Below are positions 1 to 5,048 of a stretch of DNA of 5,048 nt, piece after piece; the first letter of the stretch is position 1, and each line of letters opens with the position of its first letter. The notes beneath the pieces were generated by a model. That model saw only the letters and a list, made by a program, of their open reading frames with translations. It did no database searches and was not told the origin of the DNA. The translations under genes and the position numbers were made by a program. The stretch spans positions 1 through 5,048 of the forward strand of contig JAPKGD010000190.1 of NCBI GenBank assembly GCA_026648125.1. The letters are read 5' to 3'. Origin of the DNA: Bdellovibrionales bacterium (GTDB lineage Bacteria; Bdellovibrionota; Bdellovibrionia; Bdellovibrionales; UBA1609).

Positions 1-748
1 CCAGACGCTTTTGGCCATGACGGACTTGGATAACTTCCCAGCCATTGGCTTCCATGGTTCGTTGAATTCGATCATCGTCTGTACCAGACATCACGCCCTT
101 GTTGGTGATGCGGTGTCCGTCGAGTGATTGTCGGTTGTAGTCAATGATCCATGTCACATTGCCCAGTTCTCGTTCTGCAAAGTCTGGAATGGCTTCGTAG
201 AGAGAGCCTTCACGAAACTCAGAATCGCCAATGAGAGACCAAAAATGGGCTTTGGGAACCTCATAACCATGCTTTCGAGCAAAATTATAAGCGAGGGCAA
301 GGTAGCCCGAATTGACGGGCGGAATGCCGACCGTTCCCGATGGTAAAAAATTGTGGTGATCGGGATCATAGGCCGAATGGTACGACTGAAAACAGAATTC
401 TCCATTTTGCGGAAATGCTCTGAGGTTATGCATAGCGCGTTCGGCCTCCTCAGGGCTCAGACGGCTTAAATCGGACTTGAGCAGGAGGTCCAGAGCGTAG
501 TTATAGGAGTGATCTGTAGGCGAGGCGTGTGGCTTGACGGCCATATGATCAAAGCCCGTCTTAACCACAAGATGGAGGGCTCCCAAAATATGAAGAGCAC
601 TGGCGCAGGCGGAGCTGTGGCCGCCGACTTTGGGATCACCTTTTTCAACATTCGCCCGTGAGTTTGCGAGATGGATCATCTGGTTGGAGTAGTAATGGGC
701 TCTCACAGCGATGTTTTCGAGAGTCTTCCAATCAGCCTTTTTGCCCAT
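1..748 (-). CDS. Transketolase / pyruvate dehydrogenase E1-like thiamine-diphosphate enzyme (N-terminal part; gene runs off the left edge)
   Basis: The reading frame is open from an ATG at 748 down to base 1, giving 249 codons with no stop; the C-terminal part lies outside the window. The protein resembles the thiamine-diphosphate-binding domain of AceE-type pyruvate dehydrogenase E1 and related transketolase-like proteins. Residues 42-51 (GGHSSACASA) match the conserved glycine-histidine block, and residues 72-77 (KPHASP) match the 'VKPHASP' block that I recall from a transketolase-like subfamily. The cofactor motif is GDSE at 174-177 followed by N205 in DYNRQSLDG, with the usual spacing of about 27 residues. 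Such enzymes decarboxylate a 2-keto acid or transfer a ketol unit in the cytoplasm; the substrate cannot be told from this part. It lacks the N-terminal extension of about 75-80 residues seen in E. coli AceE. A strong ribosome binding site lies upstream. It is probably the third gene of an operon with the tonB-like and nucleotidyltransferase-like genes. Family assignment is fairly sure, exact function is not. Confidence 0.85.
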   Translation of the reverse strand, partial: MGKKADWKTLENIAVRAHYYSNQMIHLANSRANVEKGDPKVGGHSSACASALHILGALHLVVKTGFDHMAVKPHASPTDHSYNYALDLLLKSDLSRLSPEEAERAMHNLRAFPQNGEFCFQSYHSAYDPDHHNFLPSGTVGIPPVNSGYLALAYNFARKHGYEVPKAHFWSLIGDSEFREGSLYEAIPDFAERELGNVTWIIDYNRQSLDGHRITNKGVMSGTDDDRIQRTMEANGWEVIQVRHGQKRL

Positions 749-755
749 ATTGAAC

Positions 756-762
756 CCTTTCC
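756..762 (-). promoter_or_regulatory. Ribosome binding site of the transketolase-like gene
   Basis: On the minus strand GGAAAGG ends 7 bases before the ATG at 748. This is a good purine-rich Shine-Dalgarno match at normal spacing. It supports that ATG as the start and shows that the 34-bp gap after the preceding gene is enough for independent initiation on a shared transcript. Confidence 0.65.
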
Positions 763-782
763 GTTATGAGAAGCGCCTGAAT

Positions 783-1328
783 TTAAAGGGGATTGTCTCG
801 GGAGGCAAGGCGGAGCTCTTGGCGCCTGATTTGAGGGTCTGAAAGGCCTAAGAGGGTCTCGTTCGCGAGAAGCTCCTGTCCGCCCGTAGCGGAGATGATC
901 AAGGGGAAGCCACCATTCCAGAAATCCCCAGTGGATTCCATCGCCTGGAGAAGATGAAAAGGAGCCCGAAGCCCTTGCTGCACTGCAAAGAAAATGAGCT
1001 TTTTAAGTTGTTCACGGGGGCCAAATGAGACTTCCACCGGGAGAACAACGGCTGGGTCGATTCCCAATTTCAGGGCCGATCTTAAATTGCTCAGGAGATT
1101 GGCCTCTTCGCCATTGGTATCGAATACGAGTTCACATCTTTCGAGCGAGGGGCATTTGCGTAAGGTATCGTCGGAACTTAATCCCGAAAGCACCACAACA
1201 ATGGATGGGCTCAATTCGCATGCCTCGCGAATTCGTCGTTCTAATAGAGGTAGACCATCGCTATCGGCGAGCCAAGGGCACTCTGATTCGGAATGGTTTC
1301 GATACCCGGCGAGCAATATAATTCTCAT
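783..1328 (-). CDS. Diverged MobA-like nucleotidyltransferase-fold protein
   Basis: A 181-residue cytoplasmic protein with no signal peptide or membrane segment. Its layout follows the small NTP-transferase (MobA-like) fold. The first strand, MRIILLAGYR (1-10), sits where active members have LAGG-x-S-x-RMG. GLPLLERRI (25-33) matches the conserved 'G-x-PLLERV' segment. VVVLSG (44-49) is the second strand. AVVLPVEVSFGP (93-104) corresponds to the 'vlPvDmPf' metal-binding strand. The glycine-rich nucleotide loop is replaced by GYRNHSES, the usual lysine before the PLLER segment is missing, and the metal-binding aspartate appears as E99. The protein may therefore have altered chemistry or be a non-catalytic relative. 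Its ATG overlaps the TGA of the tonB-like gene by 4 bp (ATGA), with GAGG 8 bases upstream inside that gene, so translational coupling is likely. The gene is almost certainly real; the fold is inferred and the substrate is unknown. Confidence 0.7.
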   Translation of the reverse strand: MRIILLAGYRNHSESECPWLADSDGLPLLERRIREACELSPSIVVVLSGLSSDDTLRKCPSLERCELVFDTNGEEANLLSNLRSALKLGIDPAVVLPVEVSFGPREQLKKLIFFAVQQGLRAPFHLLQAMESTGDFWNGGFPLIISATGGQELLANETLLGLSDPQIRRQELRLASRDNPL

Positions 1329-2254
1329 TCTTCAAACCTCGCGAATTCAGGCTTAATTTGAGGCTGAAAATAGCTACTGGCCTCGAGCACAAAATCCCAG
1401 CGTATCTTTATGGTGCCATCCTCATCAACCAGTCCCTTTGGAGGATTTGGGAATGGCTGTGCGGCACGAAATGCTTCAACGGCAGCATCATCGAGAAGTT
1501 CAATACCACTCGGGCTGACGACCTCGACTCGAACGAGTTCTCCCGCAGGGTTTAAAACAATGACGACTTGGGTTACGTGATCCTTAGCTGAGGCAATGGT
1601 TCGGCCCTGTCGGAAAATCATTTTTACTTTTGAGCGAATGGTCGGCTCCCAATGTTGTCGAATTCTTTCCTTAATTCGGGAGTAATAAGAGAAGTAAACA
1701 AATTCTCTTGTGGAGAGCATGGTTTGCATTCCGATCTCCACATCCTTGAGATGATCGTCCGTGCTGCTTGGGAGGTCGCTTTGCCCCTCATCGCCGGGCT
1801 GCTGAACCTGTGGTGGTTGAATTTTGAAGAGAGGTTTCAGGCTTGCGAGGGTTGGCTTTCCAGATTTTGGGGACGGGGACTCGTCCACAGGCTCTTCTTC
1901 AGGCTGAGGGGAAGCTGCCGCTTGAGTCGACTTTTTTCCACTTTGAGTGGCATTGTGAAATTTGTCATTGGCACGGGCCCGAGTTTGCTTTTCTACCTTT
2001 TGACTGGTCGCACTTAAGAATTTTGCCTTGTCATCGATTTGGTCATTCATTTGTTCTTGGCTGTCCACAATCTGCTGGTGATCTTTAACTTGGTCGACCG
2101 GCTTGTCGGGGGATTTAAACTCAATTTCAACCAATTCATGTGAGCGAGAGGGGGCGCGATTGGGAGCTGAAATAAGTCCGAGCCATGAGAACACGTGAAT
2201 CAACATCGAAAGAAAAACAAAAATAGTAATTTTTCGATGAAGACCCTTAAACAT
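1325..2254 (-). CDS. TonB-family energy transducer protein
   Basis: A 309-residue protein with the classical TonB layout. A short basic N-terminus (KGLHRK) is followed by one membrane anchor at about residues 9-30. A long, polar, low-complexity linker rich in Q, D, E, P, S and K spans about 45-165 and would cross the periplasm. The C-terminal TonB domain is at about 184-292. In that domain YFSYYSRIKERIRQHWEP (187-204), a strand VTQVVIVLNPAGELVRVEVV (227-246) and SGIELLDDAAVEAFRAAQPFPNPP (249-272) match the TonB/TolA C-terminal pattern of strand, G-x-L, hydrophobic helix and PFP. Such proteins carry proton-motive energy from an ExbB/ExbD pump to outer-membrane receptors, or act in TolA-like envelope or motility complexes. 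No exbB, exbD or receptor gene is present here, so the partner is unknown. It is the first gene of the minus-strand operon. Start ATG at 2254 is supported by a Shine-Dalgarno GAGG. Confidence 0.88.
   Translation of the reverse strand: MFKGLHRKITIFVFLSMLIHVFSWLGLISAPNRAPSRSHELVEIEFKSPDKPVDQVKDHQQIVDSQEQMNDQIDDKAKFLSATSQKVEKQTRARANDKFHNATQSGKKSTQAAASPQPEEEPVDESPSPKSGKPTLASLKPLFKIQPPQVQQPGDEGQSDLPSSTDDHLKDVEIGMQTMLSTREFVYFSYYSRIKERIRQHWEPTIRSKVKMIFRQGRTIASAKDHVTQVVIVLNPAGELVRVEVVSPSGIELLDDAAVEAFRAAQPFPNPPKGLVDEDGTIKIRWDFVLEASSYFQPQIKPEFARFEE
1337..1340 (-). promoter_or_regulatory. Ribosome binding site of the nucleotidyltransferase-like gene
   Basis: GAGG on the minus strand lies 8 bases before the ATG at 1328 and inside the last codons of the tonB-like gene. 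Together with the ATGA stop-start overlap it fixes this start and suggests coupled translation of the two genes. Confidence 0.6.
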
Positions 2255-2360
2255 CTAGACCTCGTTATAGATTTATCGGCCAGAAGCGGGGGTGGATTGA
2301 GGTCTGATTGGAATCAATTTTCTCTTTTGATTGGGCAAAATGCGGCGTAAACTGACGACT
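2255..2360. promoter_or_regulatory. Divergent intergenic region with a small palindrome
   Basis: This stretch of about 106 bp separates the minus-strand tonB-like operon from the plus-strand phosphatase gene, so it should hold the promoters of both. I see no convincing -35/-10 pair on either strand. The minus-strand TATAAC (2264-2269) lies too close to the ribosome binding site to be its -10 box. A 5-2-5 inverted repeat, TGATT-GG-AATCA, covers 2305-2316, and its left half with both central Gs (TGATTGG) recurs directly at 2328-2334. These could be a binding site for a regulator shared by the two operons, but such short repeats can also arise by chance. The 3' end of the region may be coding if the phosphatase starts earlier than assumed. 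Confidence 0.35.
2260..2263 (-). promoter_or_regulatory. Ribosome binding site of the tonB-like gene
   Basis: GAGG (in AACGAGG) on the minus strand ends 5 bases before the ATG at 2254. Sequence and spacing are good for a Shine-Dalgarno site, supporting this start codon. Confidence 0.6.
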
Positions 2361-3092
2361 ATGAAATTTGAGGTGGCAGCTCAGACTGACGTCGGTCTAA
2401 AAAGGGAAATTAACCAGGATTCAGTGCTTATTGATCACGACCTTGGTCTATTTGTTGTGGCAGATGGAATGGGCGGACACAGAGGCGGAGAAGTGGCCTC
2501 TGCGCTAGCTGTTGAAACTGTACAAGATTATCTTCGCGAGCGAGTTGAAGAACTTAAGCAATCGCCTAAAGTGGTTTTGCATGACGCTTATCGCGAAGCG
2601 AGTGCGCGAATTCACCATCGTAGTACAGTAGAAACTCCAGAGCTCATGGGCATGGGCACGACGATGGTCTTGATGCTTGCAGTAAATGATCGGGTGTTTA
2701 TCGCCAATGTGGGGGATTCTCGAGCCTACCTCTATCGATTTCCTTATCTTTGGCAGCTCACCGAGGACCATTCTCTCATTAATGAGCAAGTTAAGGCCGG
2801 CGTTATCCCTGAGGAAGAAGCACCCAATGTGCTTGGGCGTAATGTGATTACGAGAAGTGTGGGTTTCGAACACGATGTCATGGCGGATATCATTGAGCGA
2901 CCACTTCAGCCCAATGATCTGTTTATTTTGTGCTCCGATGGCCTCTCTGGGCTGGTGACGAGCGATCGCCTTATAGAAATTTGCCAAAGTGGCCAGGTTA
3001 AAGAGATCGTAACGCGAAGCATTTACGAGGCAAAAAAGGCCGGCGGAGACGACAATGTCTCAGTTATCGCAATTCGACCCATTCCAGACTAA
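2361..3092 (+). CDS. PP2C-type (PPM family) serine/threonine protein phosphatase
   Basis: A complete single-domain bacterial PP2C phosphatase of 243 residues, the usual family length (about 240-250), soluble and cytoplasmic, without transmembrane or sensor domains. The motifs appear in order: RxxNQD at 15-20, the metal-binding VADGMGGH at 33-40 (D35), GTT at 99-101, NVGDSRAYL at 116-124 (D119), TEDHS at 134-138, NDLFILCSDGLSGLV at 185-199 (D193) and GGDDNVSVI at 228-236 (D231). All metal-coordinating aspartates expected for the Mn/Mg centre are present, so it should be active. Relatives reverse Ser/Thr kinase phosphorylation (PrpC/Stp-like); no kinase gene is in the window. The start is uncertain: MKFEVAAQTD at 2361 fits the family N-terminus, but ATG at 2340 and TTG at 2331 are in frame, and none has a clear Shine-Dalgarno site. 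The M23 peptidase gene follows in the same direction 56 bp from the stop codon. Confidence 0.93.
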   Translation: MKFEVAAQTDVGLKREINQDSVLIDHDLGLFVVADGMGGHRGGEVASALAVETVQDYLRERVEELKQSPKVVLHDAYREASARIHHRSTVETPELMGMGTTMVLMLAVNDRVFIANVGDSRAYLYRFPYLWQLTEDHSLINEQVKAGVIPEEEAPNVLGRNVITRSVGFEHDVMADIIERPLQPNDLFILCSDGLSGLVTSDRLIEICQSGQVKEIVTRSIYEAKKAGGDDNVSVIAIRPIPD

Positions 3093-3110
3093 GGCCGCGG
3101 TGCGCTGGTC

Positions 3111-3140
3111 TTGACGCGACTTCCCAGTTGCCAATAAAAT
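3111..3140 (+). promoter_or_regulatory. Candidate sigma70-type promoter for the M23 peptidase gene
   Basis: TTGACG at 3111-3116 and TAAAAT at 3135-3140 are separated by 18 bp, close to the consensus TTGACA-N17-TATAAT. Transcription would start near 3147-3149, at or beside the ATG at 3149, giving a nearly leaderless mRNA that omits the GAGG at 3142-3145. This is a sequence match only. The gene could equally be read from the phosphatase promoter, since no terminator is seen between the two genes. Confidence 0.4.
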
Positions 3141-3141
3141 T

Positions 3142-3145
3142 GAGG
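3142..3145 (+). promoter_or_regulatory. Possible ribosome binding site of the M23 peptidase gene
   Basis: GAGG is placed only 3 bases before ATG 3149, shorter than the usual 5-9. It would act only on transcripts that begin upstream, for example from the phosphatase gene. It favours ATG 3149 over the in-frame TTG at 3128. Confidence 0.4.
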
Positions 3146-3148
3146 TTT

Positions 3149-4150
3149 ATGGATCGCAAATCCTACACGTTGATCTTAGCAAGTAATCGTCACGGGGAAA
3201 CTCGAAGCTGGACCATTTCCTCAGGCTGGGTCAAAGCCGCCATGGGATTGTCTGTCACCTTTGCCGTTATTTTTTCTGCTGCAGCAGTGGATTATGTGGG
3301 GCTCCTTCTCGATGCCGGGCAGGGAAAAGTTCTCAGAGCTGAAAACGATCAGCTGAAGCGACAGTTCCAAGTGGTGGAGAGCAAATTAAGTTCGCTCGAG
3401 TCGAGCCTTGACCGAGTTCAAAATTTTACTCGTAAACTCAAAGCGATAACCAATGTGGAGGACGAAGATCGTCCAACAAATCTTGCGCTTGGGCCCATCC
3501 CAAAACCCGGGCAGGATCTCGGTGGCGAGGAACCACTTCTTGATCGCCAACCAAGTTCTGAATTTTTAATCAGAGAATCACCGCTCAATGAAAAAGTTCC
3601 CATTCATGACTCGGAAGGAGAATTGGCTCGGGATACTGTGCGAAATTACGCCTCGCTGTCAGTTCGAATTGATCGGGCAGTAAAGCAGACACAGCTTCGT
3701 GAGCAGGGCGTGCTTCAGTTGTGGGAGACGTTGAGCGAAAGGCAAAGCCTCATCAATGCGACTCCAAATATTAAACCAGCACGAGGTTGGTTTACCTCTC
3801 GTTTTGGCTATCGAGTGGACCCATTTACTGGGCAGCCAGAGATGCATGCTGGTCTGGATATTGCCGCTCCTCCAGGGACGCCAGTTTATGCTCCTGCGGA
3901 TGGGATTATCTCATACGTTGGCTACGAAGCGGGATATGGCAAAATTGTTTCGATAGATCACGGATATGGTGTTGTGACTCGATTTGCACATAACTCTCGA
4001 GTTTTTGTTGAGCAGGGCCAGAAAGTTAGTCGCCGAGATGTGATATCGGCGATTGGAAGTACGGGCCGTTCTTCTGGTCCTCACCTCCACTACGAAGTTC
4101 GCGTCAATGGCGTGCCCGTCGACCCCGAAAACTACGTCCTCGACGAATAA
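3149..4150 (+). CDS. Membrane-anchored M23 family (LytM-type) peptidoglycan metallopeptidase with coiled coil
   Basis: A 333-residue protein. A short cytoplasmic N-terminus (MDRKSYTLILASNRHGETRSWTIS) precedes one membrane segment at about 28-47. A likely coiled coil follows at about 58-100 (AENDQLKRQFQVVESKLSSL), then a low-complexity proline/glutamate-rich stretch at about 103-160, a second helical stretch at about 160-200, and the M23 domain from about 210 to the end. The zinc ligands are H233 and D237 (HAGLD) and H314, with catalytic H281 and H312 (PHLHYEV), so the enzyme looks active, unlike EnvC/NlpD-type activators that have lost them. The usual 'YGHLS' around the first catalytic histidine is FAHNS here. 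Such enzymes cut peptide cross-links of peptidoglycan in the periplasm during growth, division or, in predators, wall remodelling. Start 3149 is chosen because MDRKSYTLIL looks like the family N-terminus; TTG at 3128 would add 7 residues. The stop codon lies inside the left arm of the inverted-repeat element. Confidence 0.92.
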   Translation: MDRKSYTLILASNRHGETRSWTISSGWVKAAMGLSVTFAVIFSAAAVDYVGLLLDAGQGKVLRAENDQLKRQFQVVESKLSSLESSLDRVQNFTRKLKAITNVEDEDRPTNLALGPIPKPGQDLGGEEPLLDRQPSSEFLIRESPLNEKVPIHDSEGELARDTVRNYASLSVRIDRAVKQTQLREQGVLQLWETLSERQSLINATPNIKPARGWFTSRFGYRVDPFTGQPEMHAGLDIAAPPGTPVYAPADGIISYVGYEAGYGKIVSIDHGYGVVTRFAHNSRVFVEQGQKVSRRDVISAIGSTGRSSGPHLHYEVRVNGVPVDPENYVLDE

Positions 4151-4300
4151 AAGGTACCTGGTGGGTTTTGCGGGTCACGCCGCGTAATTCTGTGCGCCAC
4201 TCCATTCTGAATATTCCATGGATCCTTTGAATTTAAACGGCTTTTGAAGTGTTAAATTTTGCTGCACTGTGACCCGCAAAACCCACCAGGTACCTTTTAT
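4147..4300. repeat. 154-bp element with perfect 32-bp terminal inverted repeats (MITE-like, or large stem-loop)
   Basis: The left arm at 4147-4178 (begins ATAAAAGGTACC, ends GCGGGTCAC) is an exact reverse complement of the right arm at 4269-4300 (begins GTGACCCGC, ends GGTACCTTTTAT). All 32 positions match, and pairing breaks off at both the outer and the inner boundary. Each arm holds the 8-bp palindrome AGGTACCT (4152-4159 in the left arm). The 90-bp core (4179-4268) is AT-richer, has no ORF of note and no clear secondary hairpin. TA dinucleotides sit symmetrically near the outer ends (4148-4149 and 4298-4299), as expected of a TA-targeting element, but because TA is itself palindromic this is weak evidence; no longer target duplication is visible. 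The element fills the gap between two convergent genes and carries the stop codon of the M23 gene. Confidence 0.88.
4147..4300. terminator. Possible bidirectional transcription terminator formed by the inverted repeat
   Basis: The arms begin with an A-run and end with a T-run when read from either side (AAAAGG to CCTTTT), the pattern of bidirectional intrinsic terminators between convergent genes. RNA from either strand could form a 32-bp stem. Against this, the loop would be about 90 nt and the T-run is only four bases and part of the stem. Termination is therefore plausible from position and symmetry but unproven. Confidence 0.4.
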
Positions 4301-4311
4301 AGCTGCGGTCG

Positions 4312-5048
4312 TCAGTTTGAATTTGAACTGGGTTCAAAATCCGGTCCGCGGGGATTCAAAGCGTCCTGGGAAATTTGAACTGGAGCTGCTGGGGAGGAAT
4401 CTTTTTCTACCCACTTTCGATAAAACCACGTCAGATCAAGCGCCACATAAGGTAGAGGAAACATTCCCGCAAATGGCCCCACATTCCATTGAAGCTTTGA
4501 GTGGGCCGAAGATCTTGCAAAGTTGAGGGCATTTCCCACAATAAAAGTGTTGTCTCTCTCCCAATGTTTGTCTGTCGTTTCTTGTAAGGAAAAATGAAAT
4601 GCGAGATCAATAATTCTGTGCTCTGCGCGATGACTTATTGGGCGAGGAAACTTTTCTTTGCAGATTTCGAAAAGCACATGAAGAACATAGAGTCTCAGGG
4701 AGTCCGGTCCCCGAAACACTTGAGTTTCAGGCGGTGTACACCGACCGTTAATATCAAATTTAAGCCGAGCTTGGATATTTCCCTGGATTTTCTGATGAGA
4801 AAGGGAGCTTGGATAACTCAAGACAGAATCAATTTTTGCATATACGCGAGTATAAAAAGAGCTGTTTTCAACGAGCGCAAATTCGCCGGCACCAGCACCC
4901 CAAACGTTTAAGTCGATAGCGGGAGCCGAGCCAGAGTTAGATTTGTCGTACCTGAAGGTATTGGTAAAAAACTTAGCCGTCCGAATCTTCTGACCCGCTT
5001 CTTTGCCGGAAATTTTGTGAGACTGGGGCCTCGGCTTGTTTGCTTCTA
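4312..5048 (-). CDS. Uncharacterised protein with a possible TonB/TolA-like C-terminal fold (start beyond the right edge)
   Basis: The frame is open from the right edge of the window to a TGA at 4312-4314, giving 244 residues of the C-terminal part; the true start lies outside. A TTG at 4821 is only an internal leucine codon, because sensible protein continues upstream of it. I do not recognise the protein. Counting from the edge, residues 65-101 (from YTRVYAKIDSVLSYPSS through KIQGNIQARLKFDINGR) resemble the start of a TonB-type C-terminal domain, with a 'helix, YP, G-x-V, strand, dG' pattern. LRLYVLHVLFEICKEKFPRP (118-137) and IIDLAFHFSL (145-154) could be its later helix and strand. A hydrophobic, aromatic-rich segment follows (about 186-212, PFAGMFPLPYVALDLTWFY), then a polar tail. 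The N-terminal part seen here is polar and basic. The gene is convergent with the peptidase gene, and its stop is 11 bp from the inverted-repeat element. Gene reality is likely, function is not known. Confidence 0.7.
   Translation of the reverse strand, partial: EANKPRPQSHKISGKEAGQKIRTAKFFTNTFRYDKSNSGSAPAIDLNVWGAGAGEFALVENSSFYTRVYAKIDSVLSYPSSLSHQKIQGNIQARLKFDINGRCTPPETQVFRGPDSLRLYVLHVLFEICKEKFPRPISHRAEHRIIDLAFHFSLQETTDKHWERDNTFIVGNALNFARSSAHSKLQWNVGPFAGMFPLPYVALDLTWFYRKWVEKDSSPAAPVQISQDALNPRGPDFEPSSNSN

Noticed and set aside
154..651. Minus-strand open frames of 83 and 61 codons and a plus-strand frame of 72 codons
   Set aside because: All lie inside the transketolase-like gene, whose own frame runs uninterrupted through the region with clear family motifs.
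994..1356. Plus-strand open frames of 120 and 98 codons
   Set aside because: They are antisense to the nucleotidyltransferase-like gene, which has a good ribosome binding site and stop-start overlap with its neighbour.
1652..2088. Overlapping plus-strand open frames of 121 and 81 codons
   Set aside because: Both are antisense to the linker-coding part of the tonB-like gene and have odd composition; they look like by-products of its codon use.
2264..2269. TATAAC on the minus strand as the -10 box of the tonB-like operon
   Set aside because: It directly abuts the Shine-Dalgarno GAGG, so a transcript from it would lack that site, and no -35 match is present at the right distance.
2505..2987. 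Minus-strand open frame of 160 codons
   Set aside because: It lies opposite the phosphatase gene, whose motifs are all intact in the plus frame; it shows no recognisable domain.
4269..4526. Plus-strand open frame of 85 codons beginning in the right repeat arm
   Set aside because: It is antisense to the better-supported minus-strand gene and starts inside a non-coding inverted repeat; the translation has no domain-like pattern.
4312..4821. Reading the right-hand minus-strand gene as a complete 169-residue protein starting at TTG 4821
   Set aside because: The frame continues without a stop to 5048 and the upstream translation (such as FYTRVYAKIDSVL) completes the domain pattern, so 4821 is an internal leucine codon.
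4594..4911. Plus-strand open frame of 105 codons
   Set aside because: It is fully antisense to the minus-strand gene, which stays open across the whole 737 bp to the window edge and has a more protein-like composition.

Overview
The window is a compact, roughly half-GC, gene-dense piece of a Gram-negative bacterial chromosome. A TonB-type energy transducer implies an outer membrane. The style of the TonB protein (a conserved block before the C-terminal domain), of the membrane-anchored M23 peptidase (N-terminus MDRKSYTLIL) and of the transketolase-like E1 protein recalls Bdellovibrio-like or other former delta-proteobacterial lineages. That assignment is an inference from protein style and is only moderately supported. 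There are no tRNA or rRNA genes, no CRISPR array and no recognisable transposase.

Left half, minus strand (1-2254): an apparent three-gene operon read right to left. It holds a TonB-family energy transducer (2254-1325), a small, strongly diverged MobA-like nucleotidyltransferase-fold protein (1328-783, joined to tonB by a 4-bp ATGA overlap), and, 34 bp further on, the N-terminal 249 codons of a thiamine-diphosphate-dependent transketolase / pyruvate dehydrogenase E1-like enzyme (748 to beyond the left edge). Visible Shine-Dalgarno sites precede all three.

Middle, plus strand (2361-4150): after a divergent intergenic region of about 106 bp come a complete PP2C-type Ser/Thr protein phosphatase and, 56 bp later, a membrane-anchored, coiled-coil M23 (LytM-type) peptidoglycan peptidase with all expected zinc and catalytic residues. 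The second gene may be read through from the first, or start from its own sigma70-like promoter, which would give an almost leaderless mRNA.

Right end: the most unusual structure is a 154-bp element (4147-4300) made of two perfect 32-bp inverted repeats around a 90-bp non-coding core. Its left arm contains the stop codon of the peptidase gene. It lies exactly between the plus-strand peptidase gene and a convergent minus-strand gene (4312 to beyond the right edge). That last gene has its start outside the window and encodes an unrecognised protein with weak resemblance to a TonB/TolA-type C-terminal fold. The element may be a MITE-like repeat, a bidirectional transcription stop, or both.

No complete new defence or mobile system is visible. 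The inverted-repeat element and the diverged nucleotidyltransferase inside a tonB operon deserve the closest second look.
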